Of a stretch of DNA of 64,000 bases, positions 49,767 to 61,900 are shown piece after piece. Under the pieces are notes generated by a model. It saw nothing but the letters and a program-made list of their open reading frames with translations. It did no database searches and was not told the origin of the DNA. The stretch lies in assembly GCA_963969395.1 (NCBI GenBank), contig OZ017801.1:20341611-20405610 (forward strand), read 5' to 3'. This stretch comes from Pseudoscleropodium purum (Eukaryota; Streptophyta; Bryopsida; Hypnales; Brachytheciaceae). A program made the position numbers and the translations under genes. Every line of letters starts with the position of its first letter. The first letter of the stretch is position 1.

Positions 49767-51155
49767 ATGTTGTATACTTGTGATTGCTTATTCAAGCGTA
49801 ATGGTACTTCTTGTTGGAAGAGTTGGATTGAAGCTCATACATACTCTTGTAGGATGGGTGAATCAAGCAGCTCCAGTAATCAGATGACACTTGCTACTGA
49901 AGCCCAAACTAGCGCTCCCTCATATTTACAACCAGTTTGCTTTGATCCTAGAAGGAGCTCTGTGGAGTGGGTGAGTCATGTGAATAGTATTGAGGAAATG
50001 GTTGAAAAGTCGAAGTCTCATTGGAGCCAAGTGGGAGACTTTGACTCTGACAATGAAGTGGCAAAAATGAGCAATATGGAGCTTTTCAAGACCTTGCAAG
50101 GGCATCCCATTTGGGGTAGTTTCTTCAAAACCTTTGGTGAAGGTGGAGGTAGTAGTGGTACTTTGGTGATGGGTGAAAAGTTTGCTGAGGGAGGACAAGC
50201 AAAACTTTATGAAGTACAAATAAAGTGGTTTAATCCAAATGTGCAAGAATATGATCTAAAACATGCGTGTGAATTTGTCTTGAAGGTGTTCAAGAAGGGC
50301 AATTTCTTGCAACATTTGCAATCACAATGGCCACAAGGAATGTTGCAGCACCATGCAAACTTGATTGATCGTGAGAAACTTGGGTTGCATATAGAATTAA
50401 GATTCCATTGTGATGTGTATAGTGCAACATTGTTGGAAGATGGGAGGTTTGCTTTTGTATTGGTGAAAGAAAAAGAAGATCTACGGAGCATGATAGATCG
50501 TCGACTATTGACAAGTCCCAATGACATGGGGCCGCTTTCGAGAAGAGAAGCTTTGGAAGCTATGTATGAAGTAGCATTTGGGATGAATCAATTGCACAAT
50601 CATGGCATTGTACATCGAGACATCAAAGCTTCCAATGTGCTCCTGTCAAGGACCGGAGTTTGTAATATTGCTGACTTTGAGTGTTCTGTGGGAGTTGTGG
50701 GAACTAGGTTCTTTAGAGTACTTGAAATATTAGAAGCTTGCAAGCATGGGAATGTGAATAGAAAGGCTGAATTATTCACCGAAGCGGTGGATATTTATAG
50801 TTATGGAATGACTTGCTATGAGATTTTGACAGGCAAACTTCCATTTGAAGGTCATCCATGGACTAACTATGACCTTGTGCTTCAAGGGCAAAGGCCAAAG
50901 GTGCCAAATTATGTTGATGGTTGGATTGAAAAACTATTGAATAAGTGTTGGCAATCAAACCCGATTGCTCGACCATCTTCTCAAGAAATATTGAAAATAC
51001 TTCTAGCAAATTCGGCAACGTGTAGGAAATTGGATTTACTTTATCAGAGGCATGAAGTAGAAGTTGGAATTAGAAAAACTTTGGATAGGAGTTCAAAGAT
51101 TGTAGAAATGTGGAGATCATTCAAATCAAAGTTGTCAAAAACTGAAGATCCTTAG
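49767..51155 (+). CDS. Kinase-like protein with degenerate ATP-site and activation-segment motifs
   Basis: It is a single open exon of 462 codons. The upstream Met (49767) gives MLYTCD; a second Met at 49854 gives MGESSS, which has Gly2 and Ser6 as in N-myristoylated proteins and may be the true start. Residues 60-130 are helical or acidic. The kinase fold follows at about 133-410: a loose glycine loop (GEKFAEGGQAKLYEV), Lys173 in VLKVF, a complete catalytic loop HRDIKASN (283-290), DFE where DFG is usual (303-305), and RVLEIL where RAPEIL is usual (317-322). The DIYSYGMTCYEILTG helix and an Arg near NPIARPS complete the C-lobe. Catalytic Asp and Lys are present, so activity may be altered rather than lost. 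Similar stand-alone kinases are common in mosses. The gene lies between the two SEC20 duplication copies. Confidence 0.85.
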   Translation: MLYTCDCLFKRNGTSCWKSWIEAHTYSCRMGESSSSSNQMTLATEAQTSAPSYLQPVCFDPRRSSVEWVSHVNSIEEMVEKSKSHWSQVGDFDSDNEVAKMSNMELFKTLQGHPIWGSFFKTFGEGGGSSGTLVMGEKFAEGGQAKLYEVQIKWFNPNVQEYDLKHACEFVLKVFKKGNFLQHLQSQWPQGMLQHHANLIDREKLGLHIELRFHCDVYSATLLEDGRFAFVLVKEKEDLRSMIDRRLLTSPNDMGPLSRREALEAMYEVAFGMNQLHNHGIVHRDIKASNVLLSRTGVCNIADFECSVGVVGTRFFRVLEILEACKHGNVNRKAELFTEAVDIYSYGMTCYEILTGKLPFEGHPWTNYDLVLQGQRPKVPNYVDGWIEKLLNKCWQSNPIARPSSQEILKILLANSATCRKLDLLYQRHEVEVGIRKTLDRSSKIVEMWRSFKSKLSKTEDP

Positions 51156-53429
51156 GTTGTATAGGAAGTGACAATGTAGTTATCCAAAGCTTCCTATACT
51201 TGTTATTGGTGATAAGTGTTGCCTTTCCTTTCATCAATTGAGATTTGGACATGGCCTAATTGACATTTGATATTTGAAAATGATTTTATTGATCAAGATA
51301 TGAGGATGACTTTTGCTTGGTGTCTACATCTTCCTATAAATAATGCTTGAATGACAGTTTGATTATGCTATTTGTAATATACAATGACCTTAGAATTATG
51401 GAAGTTCCTATCAAATGTGACCTTGAAATCAATTGACTCTTAGATGTAATGAAACTTTGAAGCTTGTTTTGTGCACATGTTGCAAGTACTCATGTCAAGG
51501 AAGCTTGGACAATTTTGGTGTATTTGAGATACAAGGCTACACAACCAATATGGAAGTGTAAGTGACAACATGAGAAGAAAAATGGGTTTTCAAGTCATAT
51601 TAGGGAGCAATATGGAGAGGTTGAATATAGGCATAAGCTACTTATATTTTCTTGGCCCCATTGTTTGTATGCATGTTAGGAATGGACTTACAATCTTTAT
51701 TTAAGGTTAGAAAATGGGAAAAAAATATATTTTTGTAGTTTTCTATTGAATTTGAGTGTTTTTCATTTCTAGAATAGAACTTTTATATTGTGTAGGGTCT
51801 TGTCTTCATGTTTTAAAGAATACTTGTGGTATAAAATATTTATTCAAATACTTCATAAATAAGTTATGAGTTACTAAAGCTTAAAGAATTAGTAGGATTT
51901 TAATGAGGAATCTAGACAATCTCATAGTAAACAAGTGGAAATCAAGTGAAAGCAAAAGGTTGGTAATGAACAAGTGAACTATGAATACAAATGTTTCTGA
52001 AAAAGGATTTAATCTTGATATATAAAAAGACAGGCAAAAACAACAACTAGAGCTAGAATCAAAATGTATATATATATAACCATCATTGTCCAAGAATGCA
52101 ACACATATATTTGGATTACTAAACAAGACTAAAATTTAGAAATTGATAATACAAGGAGTTCACAATCACATTAACAAGAGCCTAGAAGGGCATCATGTTG
52201 ATTTGGGGTACACCTATAAAATCATACTTTAAAATTTTACAACTTATTTATCCAATGTTTAAACAATGTAAAATAAAAAGTGCATTGGAATTCTCTTGCA
52301 CCTAGTAATTAATAGATCTAATACAATAATTTTTGTTTATTAATTGTGAGCTTGTTTACTTGCTCAATTGCTATTAGGATTGATTAAAAGTGTATTTAAC
52401 AAAATAGCCCATAGAACTCATCCAATGCTTGATGGTATGCATGTGAATGGTCTCATGCTACCATGTTGAATATTTCCAATGATATAAAGATTTGCTCTAA
52501 GGATTCTTCTATGTTTTTAGGGCAAATTATAAGTGTAATTTTTTTGTCTAGTAGGCATCTTATATGGGAATTTCCACATAAGGCACATTTTTGCAAAATT
52601 TCCCTTGGGGGCTATAAATTCATTTGTGATTATCATTCAAAATTATCTTTTTCATCCTAAGATATCTTTCTAGTTTGAACTTTCTTTCTTTATACTCTTT
52701 TACTTAATGGAATTTCATGATTATCTTTGAATTTCAATACAAGAAAGTTGATTACAAATACTAATGTAAATTGAGAGAATTATATTATAGAATGAAACGA
52801 ATTTTAAGCTTTGTTTTAAAGTTTTTAATAAATTTGCAACCAAAGAATGTTGAATCCAAAATTTGGTTTACAATGCTTCCAATTCCTATGCTAATTAGAG
52901 TGAAAGTTGTCTCATTGCATTTGTTGGGTGACATATCTACAACAAAGAAAACATATACTATAATAAAGATGCCTTGTATAGAGTACTACTCAGATTGCTT
53001 GAACACAACATTAGGCTACTTTCTTAAATCAATTTTAATATGATTGGCTCCAAAGATTCCGGAGTAAGAGATGAATCAACATTTAAGATTTATTTGATCG
53101 AATAATTACAGAGATTAAAGTAGTTGTTATTATGACCATCTTTTTGATCCATGAGTTTGCCAGACATCTTAAAAACTCTAAAAAACTCTCACACTTTGGT
53201 TCAAGTGGTGGTACACCTTTGTTTAAATCTTCCACAATTTTCTTAGTACTACAGTTATCAAGTAGCTTCATTACAAACATTTTGGGTTCTTAGGTAATAA
53301 GTATTGGATTCATGGCAAAGATATGAATTATGCATCATAAATGCAAATTGATGGTTAGAAGCAAAACAATTAAACCAACACGAAAGAAAAAACAAAAAAC
53401 AAAACTTATGGATTGTTTCATTTCTATAG
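51156..53429. other. 3' flank of the kinase-like gene and AT-rich intergenic DNA
   Basis: The first few hundred bases should be the 3'-untranslated region. After that it is AT rich with a short TATATATATA run near 52066. No gene or RNA is supported. Confidence 0.55.
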
Positions 53430-55768
53430 TTCATATATTTGTTCAAAAGTATACTTTGTAAATAAACTTTGGATTTGTTTTTTTGAATTTATTGAAAAAA
53501 CCATGTTTAAAAATTTATATTGAATTTCACCATTCGAATCTTCATATGGATTTTGTCACACAAAAATAAATTTGTTATATAAACATTTTCCACTTCTAAA
53601 CTACAACAACGACACACTAAAATTTATTGTATCAACACCACACAAATAAAAACACTATTTTCCTTTGCAACTTGTACTCCAAGTTTTCACACACTTACAA
53701 AGATCATAGCTAGTACAAAGCAAGAAATATGATATAGCACACCAATCAATTCCTATCACAATATATACACAAAATTGAATTGTATACCCATACACAACAA
53801 GAATTTGATACTATTAATATTAAAAAGAATACAATTATATATATAGTAAAGTGTCATTGCCAAAGGTATTAAAATATAAAGGATTCATTCACATACACTA
53901 CCACTACAACTATCCTATATATGGAAGCATTTGCAAAGGCTAATTGGAAGATTAAACATCAAATTGTTTTGCCTTCCAATGCTAGAATGTTACAACTAGG
54001 GCCTACACATATCTTACTAAATTCAACAACACTATTAAAACTACCAAATGCATATACAACCTCTTACAAAAATCAATCCACATTGCAAATCCAAATATTC
54101 CCTCCAAATAGAAGACTCACCTCAAATATTATAATGTTGATACTACAAATGCTCTATTCAAAGATTTCACAAAGTTCACAGAGCAAAAATTCAAAAACAC
54201 AATATATACAACATTGAAGAACATTGAAATGGATGACAAGGTTCAACTCATGTACCAACTCAGCTTAGCATTGGGCACAAATGGAAGATTTTACTTAGTG
54301 TTTGATATTCAATATATTACAAAATGAGATGTCATGTTAACAATGTCAATGATGCATTAATTCTCTCCAAAATGAGAGTTCACTTAGTTGAGTGTTTTGC
54401 AGAATATACTAACTTGCAAATCACAGAGCAGGAATGGTGAGGTCGGAAACCCCTCTCTATACCGTAATAGTACAATGCCCTCTAGAAAGTAAGGTAACCT
54501 CTACCGGAAGGTTTTGCAGAAACAGGAAAATGCAAAGGGAAAACATGGACAATGCTACATCATAAGCAGATTATGGATCAGATTTTTTGCATTAATAGAA
54601 AGCTCTAGATATAGAGAAACATCGAACTCTGAATATATATTGTAGAATGTGTAAAAACCACCATGCAATCTAGTCAAAAGCGTTACGGCCTACTTTCTAG
54701 AGGGCAATGTACATGTACCCTTGGAAAACAAGGTATTTCGAAATGCCAGTGAGAGCCAGTCACAATTCTTCGTGGTACCGAGGATCATATGCTCGGGCAT
54801 CAGTGTGCAAGACGAAATCAGGAGCACCTGGACGCTGCGACTGAACACCTTGGTGGTCATGAGACTTAGGAACAGACTCATAAAGATCAGGCTTGTGCCC
54901 ACCTCGAGAAAAGGAAGCTTGTGAAGGAGATTGCGAATAGGAAGGTGGTGGAGGTATCTTTGGCGGGGGCTGATGCACAGGCAAACCTGGAGATCCTCGT
55001 ACGTAATGCTTTACAACTGGCAGCCGCCTCAATGTGATGTAGAAACACACGGAGAGAAAAATGAAGACGAAGAAGATCACCAATGCCCTAATTTCAAATT
55101 CGTCACGCGTGCACAAGATTAGGAATGCTTTTCACCCTGGAATTAGTGAGATAGCTAGAAGTAATTGCAGTACTATTAGAAGTGGATAATACTAGAGTAC
55201 AATCGTATGAACTAAAAGAAACTTCAGAACCAAGAAAAGGCCATTGTATACCTGTCAATCAAATCCTGCCTCGTCAATAAGGTTATCTTGGAACGAGTCA
55301 CACTTAAAATGGAACGTTGACCTTTGTACTCTGCATCCGCCTTTCTCAGTGTCGCATTTGATTGATCTGCCCATGGCCAGCAAAGAACACTCAGTATCTA
55401 TTGGAATCTAGAAACATCAGGTAGCGTCGACAATTTTAAGGTTATTGACTGGATAAAATATGAATCCTTGCAAATTCTTGATCGCAGTTTTTTGAGTTCA
55501 TCAATAAAGAGGTGGTAGTGAACTTTCTATGAGATCATGCGAACCTACCTAATACGCTCAAAGTAGCTGCATTTCGCTCCACCTCCTGCAAAGATCCAGT
55601 ATTAGGTCAAACTCACAGTAGCAGAAATGATAACACACCAACCATGACAGAACACACACGCAAGATCACCATTGTAAACGAGGCGATGTGTATTAGAAAA
55701 AGTGCAATCCATGCAAAATTTACTTGACAGGGGCTCACACGACCTCTCTTACTATGTATCAAAAAACA
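53430..55768. repeat. Right copy of the segmental duplication (partner 46755-48475)
   Basis: This copy includes the intact SEC20 3' exons and about 1 kb of downstream non-coding DNA. It is fuller than the left copy, with about 54449-54990 present only here. It lies 3' to the kinase-like gene in the same orientation as the left copy. Confidence 0.8.
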
Positions 55769-57514
55769 GGTTTTCCACAATTGAAAAACAGAAGGTCTGC
55801 TGATCATCCTGCTGACCTGAATCATCATTTGGCGGGTGCGACGCAATCCATCAGTGATTCCCTCGGCAGAAGAAGCCATTCCAGCCTGTGTCCTTCAATA
55901 TGCAAATATATATTAGCCAGAAATACATGATATGAATCCAAACGCAATATAGGGTCAAGTCAATTTCTTACTTAAGAAGGTTATAAACAGAAACAAAAGC
56001 ACAAATTATCGAATGAAAAATTTGCATTGCATAAGATGAATTCGAGAGGCACAAAAAAGAGGAAGAATTGATCATACTGCAACTGCCGGCGGCGAAGGTC
56101 AACATCCTGTCCACCGGAGAGAAGCTGCTCCCTCTGAAAAACAAAGCAAGTCCAATCGCTGAAACTTAAGTAGCGACGACAATTTCATCCGCTTCGGTAT
56201 CTTACCACGATTTGCTTAACGACATGTTTCAACAAAATCGTGTGGCACCATTGCACTAGCAATTCAGAGGCGAGGTTTAATCCAATGTTTTACGGTTGCC
56301 ATAAAATCACAGTAGAGCATACAGTGCACCAGTGGAAGTGTGCTACTCATGATCTTAGGGATTAAATAGACCACTCCAAGCATGAACCCAATTGAAAGCA
56401 CTCGCGCGGCCATGAAAGTAACCTCTCCGGGTTTACGATAATACGTGGTCTCACCTCACTCACAACAGCTTGATCGATGTTTTTCTTAGCTTGAAGATTG
56501 GCATTTCTTGAGCTCATTCGCAATCTACACATACAAGCCAGAGTTTGAGACTTACATCAAATCGTACAGAACCTTTCACAAAGAACCATACCCCTCACTG
56601 TAACCACGAGAAAAGTATCCAACCACCTAATTGCGGCAAAAGAACCCCAAACAGCCTAATAACATAAGATTTTGGACATTTGATCCATATTCATAGTCCA
56701 GATCGCAAGGCGACAAAAAAATTAACACCTCGTATACTGATGTCAATTCCAGCGAATCAAACTCTCATGTCCTCAAATTTCATTACTACCGCGACGAACC
56801 TAGACGAATACTAAAATTGATCAAGAAAGAAAGTCACAACAAAAGATGGAAGGGATGTGATGGACCCACGCCTGAATTTGATCCTTCCATTCCTGCACGG
56901 TCCTCATCCCCGCCTGCACTCCCTCCTCACTGCACCACATCATCACATCATCACATCACCAAACCCCCAGAAAATTGGAATGGATCACAAATTCACAAAT
57001 TCCAAGAAACCCAGAAACCTAACACGGCACTTACGCGGGATACTGCTGCGCAACCATTTCGTAGCGGAAGATTAGGGTTCGCAGGCCAAAAGTTCAGAAA
57101 ATTGGCATGGATTCATAATTCAAAAATCCCAAGAAAGCCCAAACCCCAATACACCACCACTTACGTCGGATACTGCTGCGCCACCATTTCGTAGCGCACG
57201 ATTAGGGTTCGCAGCTTGGCCATGTGATCCTGCAGCAACGCATTCGTCCGCGGCACCATCGCCGCATCCGCCATCCCGCCTGCCGCCATCGTCCCGTACG
57301 AGGCCAGCAGCTGCATCTGCTTCTGGACTTCCTGAGTTGTCGAGGCCCATGCTCGCTCCAGCTCCTTCCCTTTTGATGCTACAAGAGCTCCGTCGTCGTC
57401 TTCTTCGTCACCGAAATCGAACTTTGTATCGTCATTCTTCATTCTATCGACATGCCCCATGTGTCCCGGAAGCCTATCTTCACCGTAATAGGACGTTGTA
57501 TCGTCGTCCTCCAT
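54760..57514 (-). CDS. SEC20: SEC20-type Golgi-to-ER SNARE, 343 aa, ending HEEL
   Basis: The seven exons, 57514-57165, 56524-56455, 56133-56078, 55892-55817, 55585-55549, 55366-55252 and 55087-54760, join in phase. The protein acts in the ER-resident fusion complex for vesicles returning from the Golgi. The N-terminal 100 residues are acidic then helical. LRMSSRNANLQAKKNIDQA and QLQTQAGMASSAEGIT lead into the SNARE-like helix (GLRRTRQMMIQEVERNAATL to KADAEYKGQRSIL). LIDR is followed by one membrane segment (LVIFFVFIFLSVCFYITL). An approximately 80-residue Pro-rich tail, lumenal in this topology, ends YHEEL. The start at 57514 (MEDDDT) is preferred; an in-frame ATG at 57679 would add 55 residues. 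The acceptor of the last exon (TTAG then GGCATTGG) is chosen because an upstream AG would put a stop before the membrane segment. Confidence 0.9.
56980..57230. repeat. About 131-bp tandem duplication across the SEC20 exon 1 / intron 1 boundary
   Basis: About 56980-57100 and 57101-57230 match closely. Shared words include GATACTGCTGCGC, CCATTTCGTAGCG, GATTAGGGTTCGCAG and CAAGAAA. The intronic copy retains the end of exon 1 and a changed donor (ACTTACGCGGG in place of ACTTACGTCGG on the + strand). Confidence 0.8.
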
Positions 57515-58986
57515 TCTCACGGGGTGCAGTTGGTGATCACGATGCGCAAATGCAAAACACTGATAGCAATTGGAGAAAATTTCAGCAGAAGAGGACGAAG
57601 CTGAAGAAAGGTGGTTGCCAAATGGAGAAGAAAGACTTCGACACGTAAGTTCATCCATGCTTCTTTTGACACCATTCATCCATCCTTCTTTATTACATCA
57701 ATCGTGATTTCACCCTTTATCACCCGAATTCGTTTTTGAGTTTTTACATATTTTTGCTTTTAATTTTATAAAAATACTTCATTTAATTCAATTTCACCAA
57801 ATTAGTCACAAAAAAGTCTATTTTTTAAACATTCAATACTCACTTTAGTGAATAAAAAGTTATATAGACAAAACACCATTTTGTTTTATTTTATTTTAAA
57901 AAAAATACCACTTTGAAGCATTTCATTCACCATTGAAATAAGGTCTTTGAAAAACTTTAGGATAAATGAGCCACTAATAGATACATTATTGTGACAATCA
58001 TGCATCTCAAGTATCATCTATTCCATACTTTTACTTTCATGTCCCATAATAGCTCTCATAAATTTTTATACATTTCAAAAATTTCTATGACTAAAATATT
58101 ATATTTTTATTCAATAATTTTTGGACATGTTGAAGTAAAAGTAATACACTTGTATAGAATGATTTTTCAAAAATTTCCAATAAAGTTTAGACATTTTTCA
58201 AGATTAACTCAAACTTCTTAGTGAAAAAACTCTTAAGATGAATGTAAAGTCTTCAAGATTATTTTTTAAGCAAAATGAGAATTGTATTTGGGATTTTTGG
58301 TAAAGTTTTTATGAATTACAAAATTTTATGAATAGATTTTTATTCATATCCTCAAAAAGAATGTTTTTAATAATTTACTTTTAAAATCTCCAAAAAATCC
58401 CTATAAAATATAAGATATAAACATTTAATACACTTTTCAAATGTTTCACAAACTTTTCAAGATCTTTGATCATATTATAAAAAAATGTATATTTAGGATC
58501 ATATTTCAGTCAATAATATTTTACACAATAAAATTTTAAAATTCATGAATTTTGTTATAACAAAATCTCCAAAAGAATCCTCATTCCACTTACTAAAGAA
58601 TCTTTGAAGATATTGTACTTGTGATAAAACTTTTTTTCACCAATAAATTTTGGTTAAATTTGAAAAATGTCTAAATTTTATTTAAAATTTTTTAGAAATC
58701 ATTTTATACATGTTACCTCAACATGTCCTAAATTTGTTCAAAACATCTAATTTCTCAACAAGTTATAGCAAGTTTTGTAAGTGTAAAAAATATTTTGAGG
58801 GTCATTGTAAGAGTGGGTATTTGAAATTTCAATGACATATTTCAACCTTTCTTGAGTTCTTGAATCCCTAGGAACTCAAACCATCAATCAAAATTGATCA
58901 CTACAATTACACAACAAGCTAGAAATTTAGAAGTTTTAAGATGAAAATTAATTGACTTCCTATTACATCTTGTGTCTACTAACATC
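57515..58986. other. Intergenic DNA between SEC20 and the TFIIIC gene
   Basis: About 200 bp of mixed composition next to SEC20 should contain its promoter. The rest is AT-rich low-complexity DNA, with the 3' end of the TFIIIC gene beyond 58900. No gene is seen. Confidence 0.55.
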
Positions 58987-61900
58987 CTAATCGTCATCCT
59001 CGTCATCAGCTTGCTCATAAATGGCATACTCAGCGTCATCCTCATCAGCTCCACCAAGCTCTTCGGCTTCTCCATAGCCTTGGCCGAAGGGAAATTTCTT
59101 GAGAAGCTCTTTGAGAAAACCATCAGGCATCTCATCTGTTGACATTGCAAGCCCAAGCTGGTCAGAAAATGCAGCTGATGAAGAAGCAACAACGAGTAAA
59201 ACTACGAAAAGGAGTCGATAGATGTTTGCACACAATTATCAACCAAAAACAAAACCTGATGCAATTGGGTCTAGATTACGAGACAAATCTCTGTTAACTA
59301 CGAGTATTACAAAAGCAAGAATGACACATACAGCACAGCTCTGGCGTAGCTTACCAGCTTCCAGGTCTCCATCCTGCACATGCAATCTCCAGTCGCTTAG
59401 TGACACAAAACTTGAAGACTTAGGTGTGGAAAGTACACTAGGAAAACTCTAAGGTAGGGGCCCTATTCACGTGACTTTTTCAGCTGTTTTGAGTAGTTTC
59501 CAAAATTCAAATGGCATTCTTTTGTGGACATTTTTGAGACCGTTCCAACACACTAAAAAATGTATTATTTGGATATAGTATGAGTAAGTTATAAATTGTT
59601 GAAGTATGAAGCAGTAGGGTTCCAATGACAAGCTCAGATTACCAATAAACCATGAACATTGCATCTACAATGTATCTCATGGAAGTATCTTTGATCGAAA
59701 CTAGAAGTATCTCAGTTCTTATAAGTCACATGCTTGGATGACATTGCATTGTAAATGGAAGACTATTCAACCCAAGGAAAAGGGACCCCTTATGTAAATG
59801 GGTTCCCTAACTGCAATCACTCCCAAGTCCAAAATAAGCAACTTCTGATTGGAAAATGTACCTGAGACTGTGGCGGTATTTCCATGTCATCTTCTTCCTC
59901 CTCTTCCTCTTCTTCTTCTTCCTCTTCCTACAAAACAAAGTATCAATTAATAATTACACAATTAAAATCTTAGGAAAATATTAACTTTTATGACTTTGAT
60001 GGACTAAATCTTGGCCGGAGGAGTATATATATATATATTGAGGCCGTGAAAAGTAGATGCTGAGTGAAATGACCAGCAAACCTCATCGTCCTCAGACTCT
60101 TCCTCTTCTTCCTCCTCAGCTTGTATCTCTGCAGCAACAGCAGCATCTGCCTCTAAATCGGCTTCTGCTGCAGGAATCTCAACGTCGTTTTCAATCTCAG
60201 GTTCAGGCTCAGGTTCAGGCTCTGGTTCTGGCTCCTCCAGAGAGAGATTGTCCGGCAAAGGCGTGAAAGTAAGTTCAGAAGGGGTCTGTATCCCAATTCC
60301 TGCATCATTTGCACGAAGTGAGATCGAATGAAAAAAAGTACACCCCACAAATTACCCAGAATTTGAACGAAATAAAATCTCACGAAAAATGTTGAACGAT
60401 CAATTCCATGCTCACAACAACGGAAGAACTCACGCTTCACCCCAAGTGCCCAAATGGCCAAACGTAGCAGCTTCCATATCAATAAAAGTTAAAATAACTT
60501 TTGGAGGAAGCTTCAAGGAAGGTAACAAAATGTACCAATAGAAAGAAGAAATCCTGCCCGAACAATAGAAATATGTTTCTAAAGTGGATATTCCACGTTA
60601 AGCTTGGGCATTTAAGGTAACTAGTCACACAGTTGCACAAACTTCCTAAATGTGACCCGCCAAAATCTTGAACAGTGAATACATATTTTGAGTACATAGT
60701 TTTGAGAATGTAAACCACCTCAACGTCAAAGCTCGTGTCAGTTTTAGATCGTCAATCAATGAAACTTATGGTATCCGAATAATGCATTGTTTGATAAGTT
60801 GGAATCCTCCTCAATTTGCTAACAATTATATTTAAAATCGAACTGTGTAATAATAGCATATATGCTCAACGCTTACAATGTTGCAATTGCGGTTACATTA
60901 TGGGAAGAAGATAGAAATAAAACTACCGAGAATTGGATGGTAGTATAGTAATAGATTCTGTCTAATACCTGTTTCAACAACATGAGTGGCTGGCGCAGGA
61001 ACTTGGTCATAATGAGGGCCTACATCAGTATTAGGGGCATCCTCGTTGTCTTTCCAGGTGACAGTCTTCGACGACGGTGCCCATGAGGTGCGCGGGAGGC
61101 CTTGCAATTCTGGTGCAAGCTCATCAGGCATAAGTCCCATGAAGCGAGCTCGTATATGGTCTCGTAGTTGGTTCAATGTACTTTGAGAAAACCACCCTGT
61201 GTACTCCTGAGGAACCATTCACAAGCTTGATGAAGATTAGCCAGTGTCCATTGACAGATAGTATAGGAGCATACATGCAAGGAAATGTAGGAGAGGCTTA
61301 CACTACAAGATGGTCTCTCTGGAGGCTTTCGTATTTGTTCTTGAATATAGTCATCTTGTAGATCAAAAAATTGTAGAAAAGAGAATTTTTTGACAGGTGC
61401 TGCTTTAAAGGAGCATATATCCCTCCATGCAGGTCCACTGCCCAAATACACCCAAAACTGTTACTATACTTCACATATGAAAACATAGTTAAACGATTTT
61501 TGGTTATTTTTTAAAATCAGTTAAGGCAATGACGAGAGGGCAATTAAGTAGATAGATCATTGAAAGACAATCCGGCCATTTCACTCCATTGAAATTGTTG
61601 GAAAGTGGTGACCTAAATTCTTAATCACGAACCTGTCTTTAGCACTTGGCCTCTCAGGGCCACTGGTACCATCCTTCAAAGTTCGAGGAATTCGAAAATC
61701 CATCATCTGATATCTGAAAAACATAGGATCGTAAATAATAAATAAACGCCAGTACAGATCATCAAAAAGAACTGCGCCTCCAAAATCGATCACGGAAAGC
61801 CATTATCTTAGTAACCACTAATAGACCCTCACAAAACCGAATCACAATTACAGAGCAGGAAATATTTTATCAGGATCTGAACAAAATCTTAGATTTCTAT

